Position numbers and translations under genes: made by a program
Origin: Streptomyces sp. ATexAB-D23
GTDB taxonomy: Bacteria; Actinomycetota; Actinomycetes; Streptomycetales; Streptomycetaceae
Reading direction: 5' to 3'
Length of the DNA: 64,000 nucleotides
NCBI RefSeq assembly: GCF_000373645.1
Contig: NZ_KB892024.1
Location: 273,060-337,059, forward strand
Notes under the pieces: model-generated
Database searches by the model: none
Seen by the model: only the letters and a program-made list of their open reading frames with translations
What the model was told of the DNA's origin: nothing
Shown: positions 8,688-17,344 of the stretch, piece after piece
Layout: every line of letters begins with the position of its first letter
Numbering within the stretch: the stretch's first letter is position 1

Positions 8688-9755
8688 TTAAGGCATTTGG
8701 CCAATTTGTCGGCTTTGTGCGGTGGATGAGGTGAGGGTGTCCAAAGCCCGTTTGTTCACCTCTCGTTCGGTGGCCGCCGTGACGAACTCGGCGATGTGGT
8801 CCCGCCCAACCAAGCGCTCCACCGCCTCGATTGTGGCCCCGGGCAAGGAGACGGCGCCTCGCTGACGGCCGGCCGGGACCGTGGGTCCGGGCCCATCCGC
8901 AGCGAGGTGGTGATCCAGATGCCGGGTCGCGAACAGCCGCATCGCCCGAGCCAGTTCGGCATCCACCGTCTGCTGGGCCAGCGGCCGCAGCCGCCGCACC
9001 ATCGATGCCGCGTCGGCCGCGTCCGCATCGGTCGGGGGGCGGTGTCCCAGATACCGGGCGAACACATGCTCGGTGGTGAACTCCAGGAACCGGCTTGCTA
9101 TCTGCTCGACCTGTCCGCGAAGCTCCCGCAGCTGTCCGGAGATTGCGGTGAGTGGCACGCCGGCCGCGTACAACTCGGCAGCCACCGCCAGCTCCTGGGG
9201 GCTCGGGACGAGGAACTCGTCGTCGTGTCCGGGGACCGGTTCAAGGACGCCCAGCTCCACCGCCTCTGCGACGGACTGCTCGTCCGCGACACCGACGAAT
9301 TTCTCGGCGAGTTCGGCACGGGTGATGCGGGCGGCCCGTTCGTCGGTCCAGGGGCCGTGGACCTCGGCGACGAGCCCGAGCACTCCTTCGAGCCCCCGGC
9401 CCGTGTCCCATGCGTCAAGCAACTCCTTGATGCTGGCCAGGGTGTAGCCGCGGTCCAGCAGATCGGCGATCTGCCGGAGCCGGGCGAGATGGGTGCCCCG
9501 GTACACATTGGCCCGGCCCCGCCGCTCCGGGGTCGGCAGCAGCCCGCGGTCCTGGTAGGCGCGGATGGTGCGTACCGTGGCGCCGCTGGCGTGCGCCAAG
9601 TCCTCAATCCGGTACTCGGCGGCCTCCCACCCACCGGCCGAGACCGCTTCCGCCCCCGACAACGCCCCACTGGCCGAGGCCACTTCCACATCCGAGGACG
9701 CCCCGCCGGCCGATGACCCGCCCGCCGGGGCCCGACCCGTTCCGGCCCGGCTCAC
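8688..9755 (-). CDS. MerR-family transcriptional regulator
   Basis: About 355 aa. After a low-complexity Ala/Gly/Ser N-terminus comes a MerR winged-helix domain: YRIEDLAHASGATVRTIRAY, GLLPTPERRGRANVY and LARLRQIADLLDRGYTLASI. The rest is a long helical effector domain with no Cys cluster, so metal sensing is unlikely. The frame continues upstream under the neighbouring gene; I chose the GTG at 9755, whose last bases form the GTGA overlap with the stop of the hydrolase-SDR gene, implying coupled translation. It may regulate that gene; the ligand is unknown. A start further inside is possible. Confidence 0.8.
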   Translation of the reverse strand: MSRAGTGRAPAGGSSAGGASSDVEVASASGALSGAEAVSAGGWEAAEYRIEDLAHASGATVRTIRAYQDRGLLPTPERRGRANVYRGTHLARLRQIADLLDRGYTLASIKELLDAWDTGRGLEGVLGLVAEVHGPWTDERAARITRAELAEKFVGVADEQSVAEAVELGVLEPVPGHDDEFLVPSPQELAVAAELYAAGVPLTAISGQLRELRGQVEQIASRFLEFTTEHVFARYLGHRPPTDADAADAASMVRRLRPLAQQTVDAELARAMRLFATRHLDHHLAADGPGPTVPAGRQRGAVSLPGATIEAVERLVGRDHIAEFVTAATEREVNKRALDTLTSSTAQSRQIGQMP

Positions 9756-11530
9756 AGCGGCGGCTTCAGCCGGGCGAGGCCGCGCAGTGCGCCGGGACCG
9801 ACCCGGGACAGGAAGCGCACGGCATGGGACTCCGGCGTCACCGGAACGACGGCCTGGTTGCGCACGACCGCCCGGAGCACCGCGGCGGCGACCTTCTCCG
9901 GCGGATAGTTCCGGGCGCCGTACAGCTTGCCGGCCTTCTGCCGCATCCGCTGTTCCTCCGCGGCGTCCGTGCCCACGAAGCGTGCCGTCGAGGTGATTCC
10001 GGTGTTGACGATGCCGGGGCAGATCGCGCTGACCCCGATCGACTTCTCGGCGAGCTCGGCACGCAGGCACTCACTGAGCATCAGGACGGCGGCCTTCGAC
10101 GTGCTGTACGCGGGCAGCGCGCGGGACGGCTGGAACGCCGCCGCCGACGCGGTGTTGACGATGTGCCCGCCCTGGCCGCGCTCGGCCATCTGCCTGCCGA
10201 AGAGCCGGCAGCCGTGGATCACGCCCCACAGGTTCACGTCGAGGACGTTCTTCCAGTCCTCGATGGTCGTGTCCAGGAACGGCCCGGACAGTCCGATGCC
10301 CGCGTTGTTGACCAGGACATCCACCACGCCGTACGCGTCGGCGACCCGGGCGGCGAGCTTCTCCATGGCCTGTTCGTCGCCCACGTCCACCGTCTCGGCC
10401 CAGGCCTGCGGGGCGCCTGCCCGCCTGGCGGACTCGGCGGTCCTCTCGGCCCCCTCCGCGTCCCGGTCGACGGCCACCACCCGGGCACCCGCCCCGGCGA
10501 AAGCCAGTGCCGTGGCCCGGCCGATGCCGCCCGCCGCCCCTGTCACCAGCACGAGTTGGCCGCCGAACCGCTCCGCGTACCGTCCCTTCGCCCCGGCTTC
10601 CACCGGCAGGCCGGTCTCCCGGGCCGATTCGGCCGCTGCGGCGAACTCCCCGACCCAGGAAGCGATCCGGTCCGGCCTGGTGCGCGGGACCCAGTGCTTG
10701 GCGGGGAGCGAGCGACGGGTCAACTGCGGTACCCAGGCGTCGAGTCCGTCGTAGAGCCTCTCGGAGAGGAACACGTCCCCGGTCGGTGTGATCAGCTGCA
10801 CCGGCACGTGCGCGTACGCGTCGGCGCGCGGCCTGCGCAGCCGGGAGCGGACGTTGTCGCGGTAGAGCCAGGCTCCGTGTGCCGCGTCGTGGGGCAGCGA
10901 GGGCGTCGGGTAGTCGCCCTGCGGCACGCTCTCCAGGCGCTCCAGGATGCCCGGCCACCGCTTGCCGAGCGGCCCGCGCCAGGCCAGCTCCGGCAGGACC
11001 GGGGTGTGCAGGAGGTACACGTACCAGGACTTGGCTCCCTGCCCGAGGAGCTGGCCGACCCGGCGCGGGGTGGGCCGGGTCATCCGCTGCTTGATCCAGT
11101 GACCGAAGTGGTCCAGGGACGGGCCGGACATCGAGGTGAAGGAGGCGATCCGGCCCTCCGTACGGCTGACCGTCGCGAACTCCCAGGCCTGCACGGAACC
11201 CCAGTCGTGCCCGACGAGATGCACCGGCCGGTCCGGGCTCACGGCGTCGGCCACGGCCAGGAAGTCGTCGGTCAGCTTCTCGAGCGTGAAACCGCCGCGC
11301 AACGGCTTGGGCGCCGTCGATTCGCCGTGGCCACGCACGTCGTACAGCACGACATGCCACTCCTCCGCGAGCCGCACGGCGACCTGGGTCCAGACCTCCT
11401 TGCTGTCCGGATAACCGTGCACGAGCACGATCGTCGGGCGCGAAGCCTCCCCCAGCTCGACCACGCACAACTCGATACCGCCCGTGGCCACCCGGCGCTC
11501 GCGCGCCCCCGGCACATCGCGCAGATTCAC
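9752..11530 (-). CDS. Alpha/beta-hydrolase fused to short-chain dehydrogenase (EphD-like)
   Basis: A 592-aa two-domain protein. Residues 1-300 are an alpha/beta hydrolase: oxyanion HG in LVHGYPDS and nucleophile elbow GHDWGS, where Asp as nucleophile points to an epoxide-hydrolase type. Residues about 320-592 are a classical SDR: TGAAGGIG nucleotide-binding motif, NNAG and the catalytic YSTSK. The same fusion is known as EphD in mycobacteria. The frame is open to 11659; the GTG at 11530 follows an AGAGGG SD and starts the conserved hydrolase, so I use it. It ends in a GTGA overlap with the MerR gene. Confidence 0.87.
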   Translation of the reverse strand: MNLRDVPGARERRVATGGIELCVVELGEASRPTIVLVHGYPDSKEVWTQVAVRLAEEWHVVLYDVRGHGESTAPKPLRGGFTLEKLTDDFLAVADAVSPDRPVHLVGHDWGSVQAWEFATVSRTEGRIASFTSMSGPSLDHFGHWIKQRMTRPTPRRVGQLLGQGAKSWYVYLLHTPVLPELAWRGPLGKRWPGILERLESVPQGDYPTPSLPHDAAHGAWLYRDNVRSRLRRPRADAYAHVPVQLITPTGDVFLSERLYDGLDAWVPQLTRRSLPAKHWVPRTRPDRIASWVGEFAAAAESARETGLPVEAGAKGRYAERFGGQLVLVTGAAGGIGRATALAFAGAGARVVAVDRDAEGAERTAESARRAGAPQAWAETVDVGDEQAMEKLAARVADAYGVVDVLVNNAGIGLSGPFLDTTIEDWKNVLDVNLWGVIHGCRLFGRQMAERGQGGHIVNTASAAAFQPSRALPAYSTSKAAVLMLSECLRAELAEKSIGVSAICPGIVNTGITSTARFVGTDAAEEQRMRQKAGKLYGARNYPPEKVAAAVLRAVVRNQAVVPVTPESHAVRFLSRVGPGALRGLARLKPPL

Positions 11531-11852
11531 GACACCACCCTCTTTCCGGACTCCCCCGTGCCCGCAGGCCGTTCGTACATCACTCGCGAGGCCATGCCAC
11601 CGTCCGTTCCCTGCCGTGTGCGGTACGTATCCGTAACGTGACACTGATGAATGTGACAATGTCCGGCGGCTGCGTCAAGGGGTGTGCGCGGCCTGTGGAC
11701 AACTCTCTGTGCACGCCTGTCACGACCGGCGCCCCGTGACTGCTGTAGTCCTTCTTGAGGGCCCCTTACGGGTCCCCTACAACTGGAGTCTGACGTCGAA
11801 CCAACCGCCAGGTCTGACGACTGCTGTGGTGCGCGCCACTACCGTCGTTCCT
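11531..11852. promoter_or_regulatory. Divergent promoter region with a DnaA box
   Basis: This 322-bp spacer separates the leftward hydrolase-SDR/MerR unit from the rightward ABC operon and should hold both promoters. A perfect DnaA box in reverse orientation, TGTGGACAA, lies at 11694-11702. A possible -10 (TACAACT, near 11777) precedes the ABC operon. I see no gene in it. Confidence 0.4.
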
Positions 11853-12911
11853 GTGAATGTCATCGCTACCGAAGGCCTGAGTAAGCGGTTCCCCCGGGTG
11901 ACCGCGCTTGACCGGCTCTCCTTGGACATCGGACCGGGTGTGACCGGGCTGGTGGGTGCCAACGGAGCCGGCAAGTCCACGTTGATCAAGATCCTGCTGG
12001 GTCTGTCCCCCGCGACCGAGGGCCGGGCGGCGGTGCTCGGGCTCGACGTGTCGACCAGCGGCGCCGCCATCCGGGAACGGGTCGGCTACATGCCGGAGCA
12101 CGACTGCCTGCCACCCGATGTCTCGGCCACCGAGTTCGTCGTCCACATGGCGCGCATGTCCGGGCTGCCACCGACCGCCGCCCGCGAGCGCACCGCCGAC
12201 ACACTGCGCCACGTCGGCCTGTACGAGGAGCGCTACCGCCCCATCGGCGGCTACTCGACGGGCATGAAGCAGCGCGTGAAGCTCGCCCAGGCGCTGGTCC
12301 ACGACCCACAGCTGGTCCTGCTGGACGAGCCGACCAACGGGCTCGACCCGGTCGGGCGCGACGAGATGCTCGGCCTGATCCGCCGGATCCACACCGATTT
12401 CGGCATCTCGGTGCTGGTCACCTCGCACCTGCTCGGCGAGCTGGAACGCACCTGCGACCACGTTGTCGTCATCGACGGCGGAACGCTCCTGCGCTCCAGC
12501 TCCACCAGTGACTTCACACAGACCACCACGACCCTCGCGATCGAGGTCACCGACAGCGACACCCATCCCGACGGCACCGACGCCCTGCGCCGTGCCCTCA
12601 CCGACGCGGGCGTCGAACTCATCGGCCTGGACGGGCTGGACACACAGGGGCTGCCCGGCGCCGGCCACATCCTGCTGATCGAGGCGACCGGCGAGGAGAC
12701 CTACGACCTGGTCCGCGACAGCGTCGCCGGGCTCGGACTCGGCCTCGTACGGATGGAACAGCGCCGCCACCACATCGCCGAGGTGTTCCGCAACGGCGAG
12801 GCAGCGGCGGCGCGGACGGCGGCGGTCCCGGCCGGAGTCGTACCGCAGAGCGGCCCCGCAGAGCAGACCGGACCCGTCCAGCAGAAGGGGAGCGGTCGCG
12901 ATGAGCACTGA
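11853..12911 (+). CDS. ABC transporter ATP-binding protein (ABC-2 exporter)
   Basis: About 352 aa. Walker A GANGAGKST, signature YSTGMKQRVKLA, Walker B LVLLDEP and the switch His (VTSHLL) form a full ATPase; the C-terminal 100 residues are the extension usual in DrrA/NatA-type export ATPases. The frame is open from 11682; the protein-like part begins at the GTG at 11853 (NVIATEGLSKRF), which has no clear SD and may be read from a leaderless message. The GTG at 11829 is an alternative. The gene overlaps the next permease gene by 11 bp, and four genes here form one operon for a two-pump exporter. Confidence 0.85.
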   Translation: MNVIATEGLSKRFPRVTALDRLSLDIGPGVTGLVGANGAGKSTLIKILLGLSPATEGRAAVLGLDVSTSGAAIRERVGYMPEHDCLPPDVSATEFVVHMARMSGLPPTAARERTADTLRHVGLYEERYRPIGGYSTGMKQRVKLAQALVHDPQLVLLDEPTNGLDPVGRDEMLGLIRRIHTDFGISVLVTSHLLGELERTCDHVVVIDGGTLLRSSSTSDFTQTTTTLAIEVTDSDTHPDGTDALRRALTDAGVELIGLDGLDTQGLPGAGHILLIEATGEETYDLVRDSVAGLGLGLVRMEQRRHHIAEVFRNGEAAAARTAAVPAGVVPQSGPAEQTGPVQQKGSGRDEH

Positions 12912-13809
12912 GACCGGCGCCGCGACCGGGAGCGAGACCTCCCGGATCCACAACATCGGCTACCGCGCCTACGACGGCCCGCGCCTGGGCCGCGCCTACG
13001 CCCGCCGCTCGCTGTACTCGCAGTCCCTGCGGGGCTCCTTCGGACTCGGCCGCTCGGTCAAGTCCAAGGTGCTTCCGATGCTGCTGTTCGGCGTGATGTG
13101 CCTGGTGGCGGCGATCATCGTGGCCGTGGCCATCGCCACCCCCGACTCCACGAAGCTCCCCATCAAGTACACATCGTTCGCGATCTACCTCCAGGCCGTC
13201 ATCGGCCTGTTCATCGCCTCACAGGCGCCGCAGGCGGTCTCCAGGGACCTGCGGTTCAAGACCGTGCCGCTGTACTTCTCGCGTCCGATCGAGCGCAGCG
13301 ACTACGTCATCGCCAAGTTCGCCGCCATGGCCTCGGCGCTGTTCGTGCTCACCGGTGCGCCCCTCGTGATCCTCTACATCGGCGCGCTGCTGGGGAAGTT
13401 CGACTTCGCGGACCAGACCGAGTGGTTCGCCCAGGGGATGGTTTCGGTGGCCCTGCTGTCCGTGCTCTTCGCCGGCCTCGGCCTCGTGATGGCCGCGTTC
13501 ACCCCGCGCCGCGGCTTCGGTGTCGCCGCCGTCATCGCGCTGCTGACCATCACCTACGGCGCGGTCTCCACCGTCCAGGGCATCGCCTGGTCGACCGAGT
13601 CCGAAGGCGCGGTGAAGTGGCTGGGGCTGTTCTCCCCGATCACGCTGATCGACGGTGTGCAGACCGCTTTCCTCGGTGCCTCCTCGGCCTTCCCCGGAGG
13701 GTACGGTCCGGGTGCCGGCGCCGGAGTCGTGTATCTGCTCGTTGTCCTCGCGCTCGTCGCCGGCTCGTACGCCGTACTGATGCGCCGCTACCGGAAGGTC
13801 GGCCTGTGA
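12901..13809 (+). CDS. ABC-2 type transporter permease
   Basis: A 302-aa membrane protein with six predicted hydrophobic helices: about residues 60-82, 96-115, 140-165, 178-200, 205-225 and 272-292. The N-terminal motif IGYRAYDGPRLGR is typical of ABC-2 permeases of actinobacteria. It overlaps the preceding ATPase gene by 11 bp and its stop forms a GTGA junction with the next ATPase gene at 13806. The substrate is unknown. Confidence 0.84.
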   Translation: MSTETGAATGSETSRIHNIGYRAYDGPRLGRAYARRSLYSQSLRGSFGLGRSVKSKVLPMLLFGVMCLVAAIIVAVAIATPDSTKLPIKYTSFAIYLQAVIGLFIASQAPQAVSRDLRFKTVPLYFSRPIERSDYVIAKFAAMASALFVLTGAPLVILYIGALLGKFDFADQTEWFAQGMVSVALLSVLFAGLGLVMAAFTPRRGFGVAAVIALLTITYGAVSTVQGIAWSTESEGAVKWLGLFSPITLIDGVQTAFLGASSAFPGGYGPGAGAGVVYLLVVLALVAGSYAVLMRRYRKVGL

Positions 13810-14717
13810 CCACCATCGAGATCGACCACACCTCCCGCTGGTTCGGCAACGTGGTCGCCGTCAACGACGTGAGCATGACCGTGGGACCTGGCGTCACCGG
13901 TCTGCTCGGACCCAACGGCGCCGGCAAGTCGACGCTGATCAACATGATGGCCGGATTCCTCGCCCCGTCGACGGGGACGGTCACGCTGGACGGCAAGCCG
14001 ATCTGGCGCAATGAGGCGGTGTACCGGCAGATTGGCATCGTGCCGGAGCGGGAAGGCATGTACGACTTCCTCACCGGCCGCGAGTTCGTGGTGGCCAACG
14101 CCGAACTGCACGGTCTGGGCGACGCCGAGGCGGCCGCGGCGCTGGCCACGGTCCAGATGGAGTACGCGCAGGACCGCAAGATCTCGACGTACAGCAAGGG
14201 CATGCGCCAGCGCGTGAAGATGGCGTCCGCGCTGGTCCACAACCCGTCCGTGCTGCTGCTCGACGAGCCGTTCAACGGGATGGACCCGCGTCAGCGGATG
14301 CAGCTGATGGACCTGCTGCGGGAGATGGGAGCGGAGGGCCGGACGGTCCTCTTCTCCTCGCACATCCTCGAAGAGGTCGAACAGCTCGCCTCGCACATCG
14401 AGGTGATCGTGGCAGGTCGGCACGCGGCGTCCGGTGACTTCCGCAGGATCCGCAGGCTGATGACGGACCGCCCGCACCGCTATCTCGTACGGTCCAGCGA
14501 CGACCGGGCCCTGGCCGCCGCGCTCATCGCCGATCCGTCGACGGCTGGGATCGAAGTGGACCTGAGCGAGAACGCTTTGCGTATCCAGGCGATCGATTTT
14601 GGCCGCTTCACCACGCTGTTGCCCAAGGTCGCACGCGAGCAGGGCATTCGTCTGCTGACCGTTTCACCGTCCGACGAGTCCCTCGAATCGGTCTTTTCCT
14701 ATCTCGTAGCGGCCTGA
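13806..14717 (+). CDS. ABC transporter ATP-binding protein
   Basis: A 303-aa ATPase: Walker A GPNGAGKST, signature YSKGMRQRVKMA, Walker B VLLLDEP and SSHIL switch. The C-terminal region (from about residue 215) is the regulatory extension of export ATPases. The frame is open far upstream, but the GTG at 13806 overlaps the permease stop (GTGA) and begins the conserved domain. It probably pairs with the permease at 14741. Confidence 0.87.
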   Translation: MTTIEIDHTSRWFGNVVAVNDVSMTVGPGVTGLLGPNGAGKSTLINMMAGFLAPSTGTVTLDGKPIWRNEAVYRQIGIVPEREGMYDFLTGREFVVANAELHGLGDAEAAAALATVQMEYAQDRKISTYSKGMRQRVKMASALVHNPSVLLLDEPFNGMDPRQRMQLMDLLREMGAEGRTVLFSSHILEEVEQLASHIEVIVAGRHAASGDFRRIRRLMTDRPHRYLVRSSDDRALAAALIADPSTAGIEVDLSENALRIQAIDFGRFTTLLPKVAREQGIRLLTVSPSDESLESVFSYLVAA

Positions 14718-14740
14718 GGCCGACAAGGAGCTGTGACGTC

Positions 14741-15460
14741 ATGTACGACCCCACAGTCGCCCGGCTCACCTACCGGGCGCTGCTCGGCCGGCGCCGGGCC
14801 GCCATCCTCTTCGTCCTGCCCGCGCTCCTGATCGTCATCGCGGTGGCGGTACGGATGTTCGCCGGGGCCGACGACCAGATGACCTCGGACGTGCTCGCCG
14901 GATTCGCCATCGCCACCATGGTGCCGCTGATCGGCGTCATCGCCGGTACGGGCGCCATCGGGCCGGAGATCGATGACGGTTCGATCGTGTACCTGCTGGC
15001 CAAGCCGGTGAGCCGGCCGACGATCATCTTCACCAAGCTGATCGTGGCGATCGCGGTGACCATGGTGTTCTCGGCCGTGCCCACCTTGCTCGCCGGCCTG
15101 ATCCTCAACGGCAACGGCCAGCAGATCGCGGTGGCCTACACCATCGCCGCCCTGGTCGCCTCGATCGCCTACAGCGCGCTGTTCCTGCTGCTGGGGACCG
15201 TGAGCCGGCACGCGGTGGTCCTGGGTCTCGTCTACGCGCTGGTGTGGGAGGCCTTCTTCGGCAGCCTGGTGCCCGGCGCGCGGACGCTCAGTGTGCAGCA
15301 GTGGGCGCTCGCGCTGGCGGAGAAGACCGGCGGTAACGGCACGATCACCTCGGACGTGGGCCTGCCGCTCGCCACCATCCTGCTCGCCGTGGTCACCGTC
15401 GTGGCGACCTGGTACGCGGGGCAGAAGCTGCGCGCCCTGAAGCTCGCCGGCGAGGAGTGA
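14741..15460 (+). CDS. ABC transporter permease
   Basis: A 239-aa permease with about six hydrophobic segments, beginning LFVLPALLIVIAVAVRMF and ending LATILLAVVTVVATWYA. It starts at ATG 14741 behind a consensus AAGGAG 10 nt upstream. The conserved GPEIDDGSIVYLLAKPVSR segment is typical of ABC-2 permeases that move hydrophobic compounds. It is the last gene of the four-gene operon; a very strong terminator follows 12 bp after its stop codon. Confidence 0.85.
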   Translation: MYDPTVARLTYRALLGRRRAAILFVLPALLIVIAVAVRMFAGADDQMTSDVLAGFAIATMVPLIGVIAGTGAIGPEIDDGSIVYLLAKPVSRPTIIFTKLIVAIAVTMVFSAVPTLLAGLILNGNGQQIAVAYTIAALVASIAYSALFLLLGTVSRHAVVLGLVYALVWEAFFGSLVPGARTLSVQQWALALAEKTGGNGTITSDVGLPLATILLAVVTVVATWYAGQKLRALKLAGEE

Positions 15461-15471
15461 GCGCGAACCCT

Positions 15472-15522
15472 CCGACATGCGACAGCCCCCCGGTCTTCGG
15501 CCGGGGGGCTGTCGCATGTCGG
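15472..15522 (+). terminator. Long perfect terminator hairpin
   Basis: A perfect 22-bp inverted repeat around a TCTTCGG loop (arms 15472-15493 and 15501-15522). It begins 12 bp after the ABC operon stop. There is no T run beyond GTCTT. Confidence 0.85.
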
Positions 15523-15752
15523 ACAGTCTTACGCGTAACTGTACGGTTATCGGTGCGTTGTTCACGGTGCGTGGAGGCAACTGGAATCCGTGGCGTCGTA
15601 GCGTTCGTGAAATATGTGATGGCCGATGCGGCGGGGGATCACCCGCCGGTCGGTTCCTGGAGTGAGTGGCAACCGTGAGCGTCCTCCGCCCCTGAAGCCC
15701 GGGGAGAGGGCCGTCCATTCCCCCGTAGCTTTCACGAACGGAAGGCATGCTC

Positions 15753-16445
15753 ATGGCGACAGAAATGGCCCTACTCGAATCCCGCGCGCTGCGTGACGAA
15801 CAGATGGGGCGCGTCGACGTCCTGGACAAGGTGAAGTGTCTTGTCATGCTCCCGGACGGTATTCACGTTCGCACAGAGGACGTGGCTCGTTACTTCGAAG
15901 TATCCACAAGGGCGGTCCGGAGGCTGACCGACCGGCATCAAAGCGAGCTTCTGGGAAACGGCATGCGCGTGCTTCGAGGCTCTGAGCTGCATGTCTTCCA
16001 TAGCGACATGCTGTCGCTATGGAGCGGCGAAGGTGCCGAAAGTTATCCACAGGCTGCCACTCAGCTCCGCCTCTACACCCGTAGGGCCGTCCTTAACGTC
16101 GCCATGCTTCTTCGCGACAGCGACGTTGCCCGGTGCGTGCGTACGTATCTGCTCGACGCCGAACAGGACCTGCGCGCGGGATACGCGTCGCTCGAACACC
16201 GCGTCACCCGGGTCGAGAACCACCTGGCCGGGGTGGGCACCGCGCTTCAGGAGCTGGGCCCGGTCCTCGGCCGGATGTCGCACCGGCTCGACAGCCTCGA
16301 CCGGCGGCTGGAGGTCACCCATCAGGTCGTCGGCTCCATGAGCGTCCGGCTGGGCGGAGTCTCCGAGGACGTGGCCCGGCTCGACGGCCGCATGGACGCG
16401 CTCGCCCGCAATCTGAAGGAGCTCAACCGCCGCAACAAGCGCTGA
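15753..16445 (+). CDS. Putative DNA-binding protein with C-terminal coiled coil
   Basis: A 230-aa protein of unknown function. Residues about 30-80 look like a DNA-binding domain (IHVRTEDVARYFEVSTRAVRRL, then a GMRVLRGSEL turn), similar to the N-terminal region of phage-type antirepressors. From about residue 140 to the end the heptads of Leu/Val (LEHRVTRVENHL, LDSLDRRLEV, LDGRMDALARNL) predict a long coiled coil. Of two in-frame ATGs I prefer 15753 because the GGAAGG SD is 7 nt away; 15747 would be too close. The coding sequence contains a perfect DnaA box at 16043-16051 and a one-mismatch box at 15900-15908. Confidence 0.75.
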   Translation: MATEMALLESRALRDEQMGRVDVLDKVKCLVMLPDGIHVRTEDVARYFEVSTRAVRRLTDRHQSELLGNGMRVLRGSELHVFHSDMLSLWSGEGAESYPQAATQLRLYTRRAVLNVAMLLRDSDVARCVRTYLLDAEQDLRAGYASLEHRVTRVENHLAGVGTALQELGPVLGRMSHRLDSLDRRLEVTHQVVGSMSVRLGGVSEDVARLDGRMDALARNLKELNRRNKR

Positions 16446-16480
16446 TCCGGCCGCAGCGGGCCCAGGAGCAGAGTAGAAAA

Positions 16481-16517
16481 GGCTCGGGGACCGAGGCGGT
16501 GCCCCGGTCCCCGAGCC
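16481..16517. terminator. Bidirectional terminator between convergent genes
   Basis: Perfect 12-bp inverted repeat GGCTCGGGGACC / GGTCCCCGAGCC with a 13-nt loop, preceded by AAAA, between a rightward gene ending at 16445 and a leftward one ending at 16538. Confidence 0.75.
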
Positions 16518-16537
16518 GCACGGCGGGACGGCCGTTC

Positions 16538-17344
16538 CTACGACTCCCGGAGCAGCTGCTCCAGTACCACGGCGATCCCGTCGTCCTCGTTCGACGCGGT
16601 GATCTCCTGAGCGACGGCCTTCAGGTCCTCGTGGGCGTTGGCCATGGCCACGCCGTGCCCTGCCCAGGCGAACATGGGGATGTCGTTCGGCATGTCGCCG
16701 AAGGCGATCGTGTCCGCCGCCTTCACGCCCAGCCGGCGTGCGGCGAGCGAGAGGCCGGTGGCCTTGCTGAGCCCCAGCGGAAGGATCTCCACGACCCCCG
16801 GACCCGCCATGACCACGTCGACCAGATTGCCGACCGCAGCCCGTGCGGCCTTGGCCAGTGCGTCGTCGTCCAGATCGGGGTGCTGTATGTAGACCTTGTT
16901 CAGCGGGGCGGCCCACATCTCGGCCGGATCCTGGACGAAGACGGCCGGACGCGGACCTTCCTGCACGCGGTAGCCCGGCCCGACCAGCACTTCGCCGTCG
17001 AGCCCGTCGCGGCTCGCGGCCAGCGCCAGCGGCCCGATCTCGGCCTCGACCTTGGACAGCGCGAGCCCGGCGAGCTGCCGGTCCAGCGTCAGCGAGGTCA
17101 GCAGCCTGTGCTCACCCGCGTGGTAGACCTGCGCCCCCTGCCCGCAGACGGCGAGGCCGTCGTAGCCGAGGTCGTCCAGGACGTGCCGGGTCCACGGGAC
17201 GGCGCGGCCGGTGACGATGATGTGCGCCGCACCGGCCGCGGTGACGGCGGCCAGCGCCTCGCGCGTCCGTGCGGAGACGGTCTCGTCGTCACGCAGCAGG
17301 GTGCCGTCGAGGTCGGTCGCGACGAGCTTGTAGGGGAGGGTCAC
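16538..17344 (-). CDS. Cof-type HAD-IIB family hydrolase
   Basis: A 268-aa HAD phosphatase: motif I VATDLDGTLLRDDE at residues 8-21, motif II IVTGR, and motif IV AFGDMPNDIPMF near residue 210. It is a paralogue of the protein at 2873-3739, sharing the same motifs throughout. The GTG start at 17344 overlaps the stop of serS (GTGA), so it is translated together with seryl-tRNA synthetase. The substrate is unknown; housekeeping damage control of phospho-metabolites is one possibility for the family. Confidence 0.87.
   Translation of the reverse strand: MTLPYKLVATDLDGTLLRDDETVSARTREALAAVTAAGAAHIIVTGRAVPWTRHVLDDLGYDGLAVCGQGAQVYHAGEHRLLTSLTLDRQLAGLALSKVEAEIGPLALAASRDGLDGEVLVGPGYRVQEGPRPAVFVQDPAEMWAAPLNKVYIQHPDLDDDALAKAARAAVGNLVDVVMAGPGVVEILPLGLSKATGLSLAARRLGVKAADTIAFGDMPNDIPMFAWAGHGVAMANAHEDLKAVAQEITASNEDDGIAVVLEQLLRES

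Noticed and set aside
15457..15678. A 73-codon ORF after the ABC operon
   Set aside because: It reads straight through the 22-bp terminator hairpin and lacks a recognisable domain or SD.
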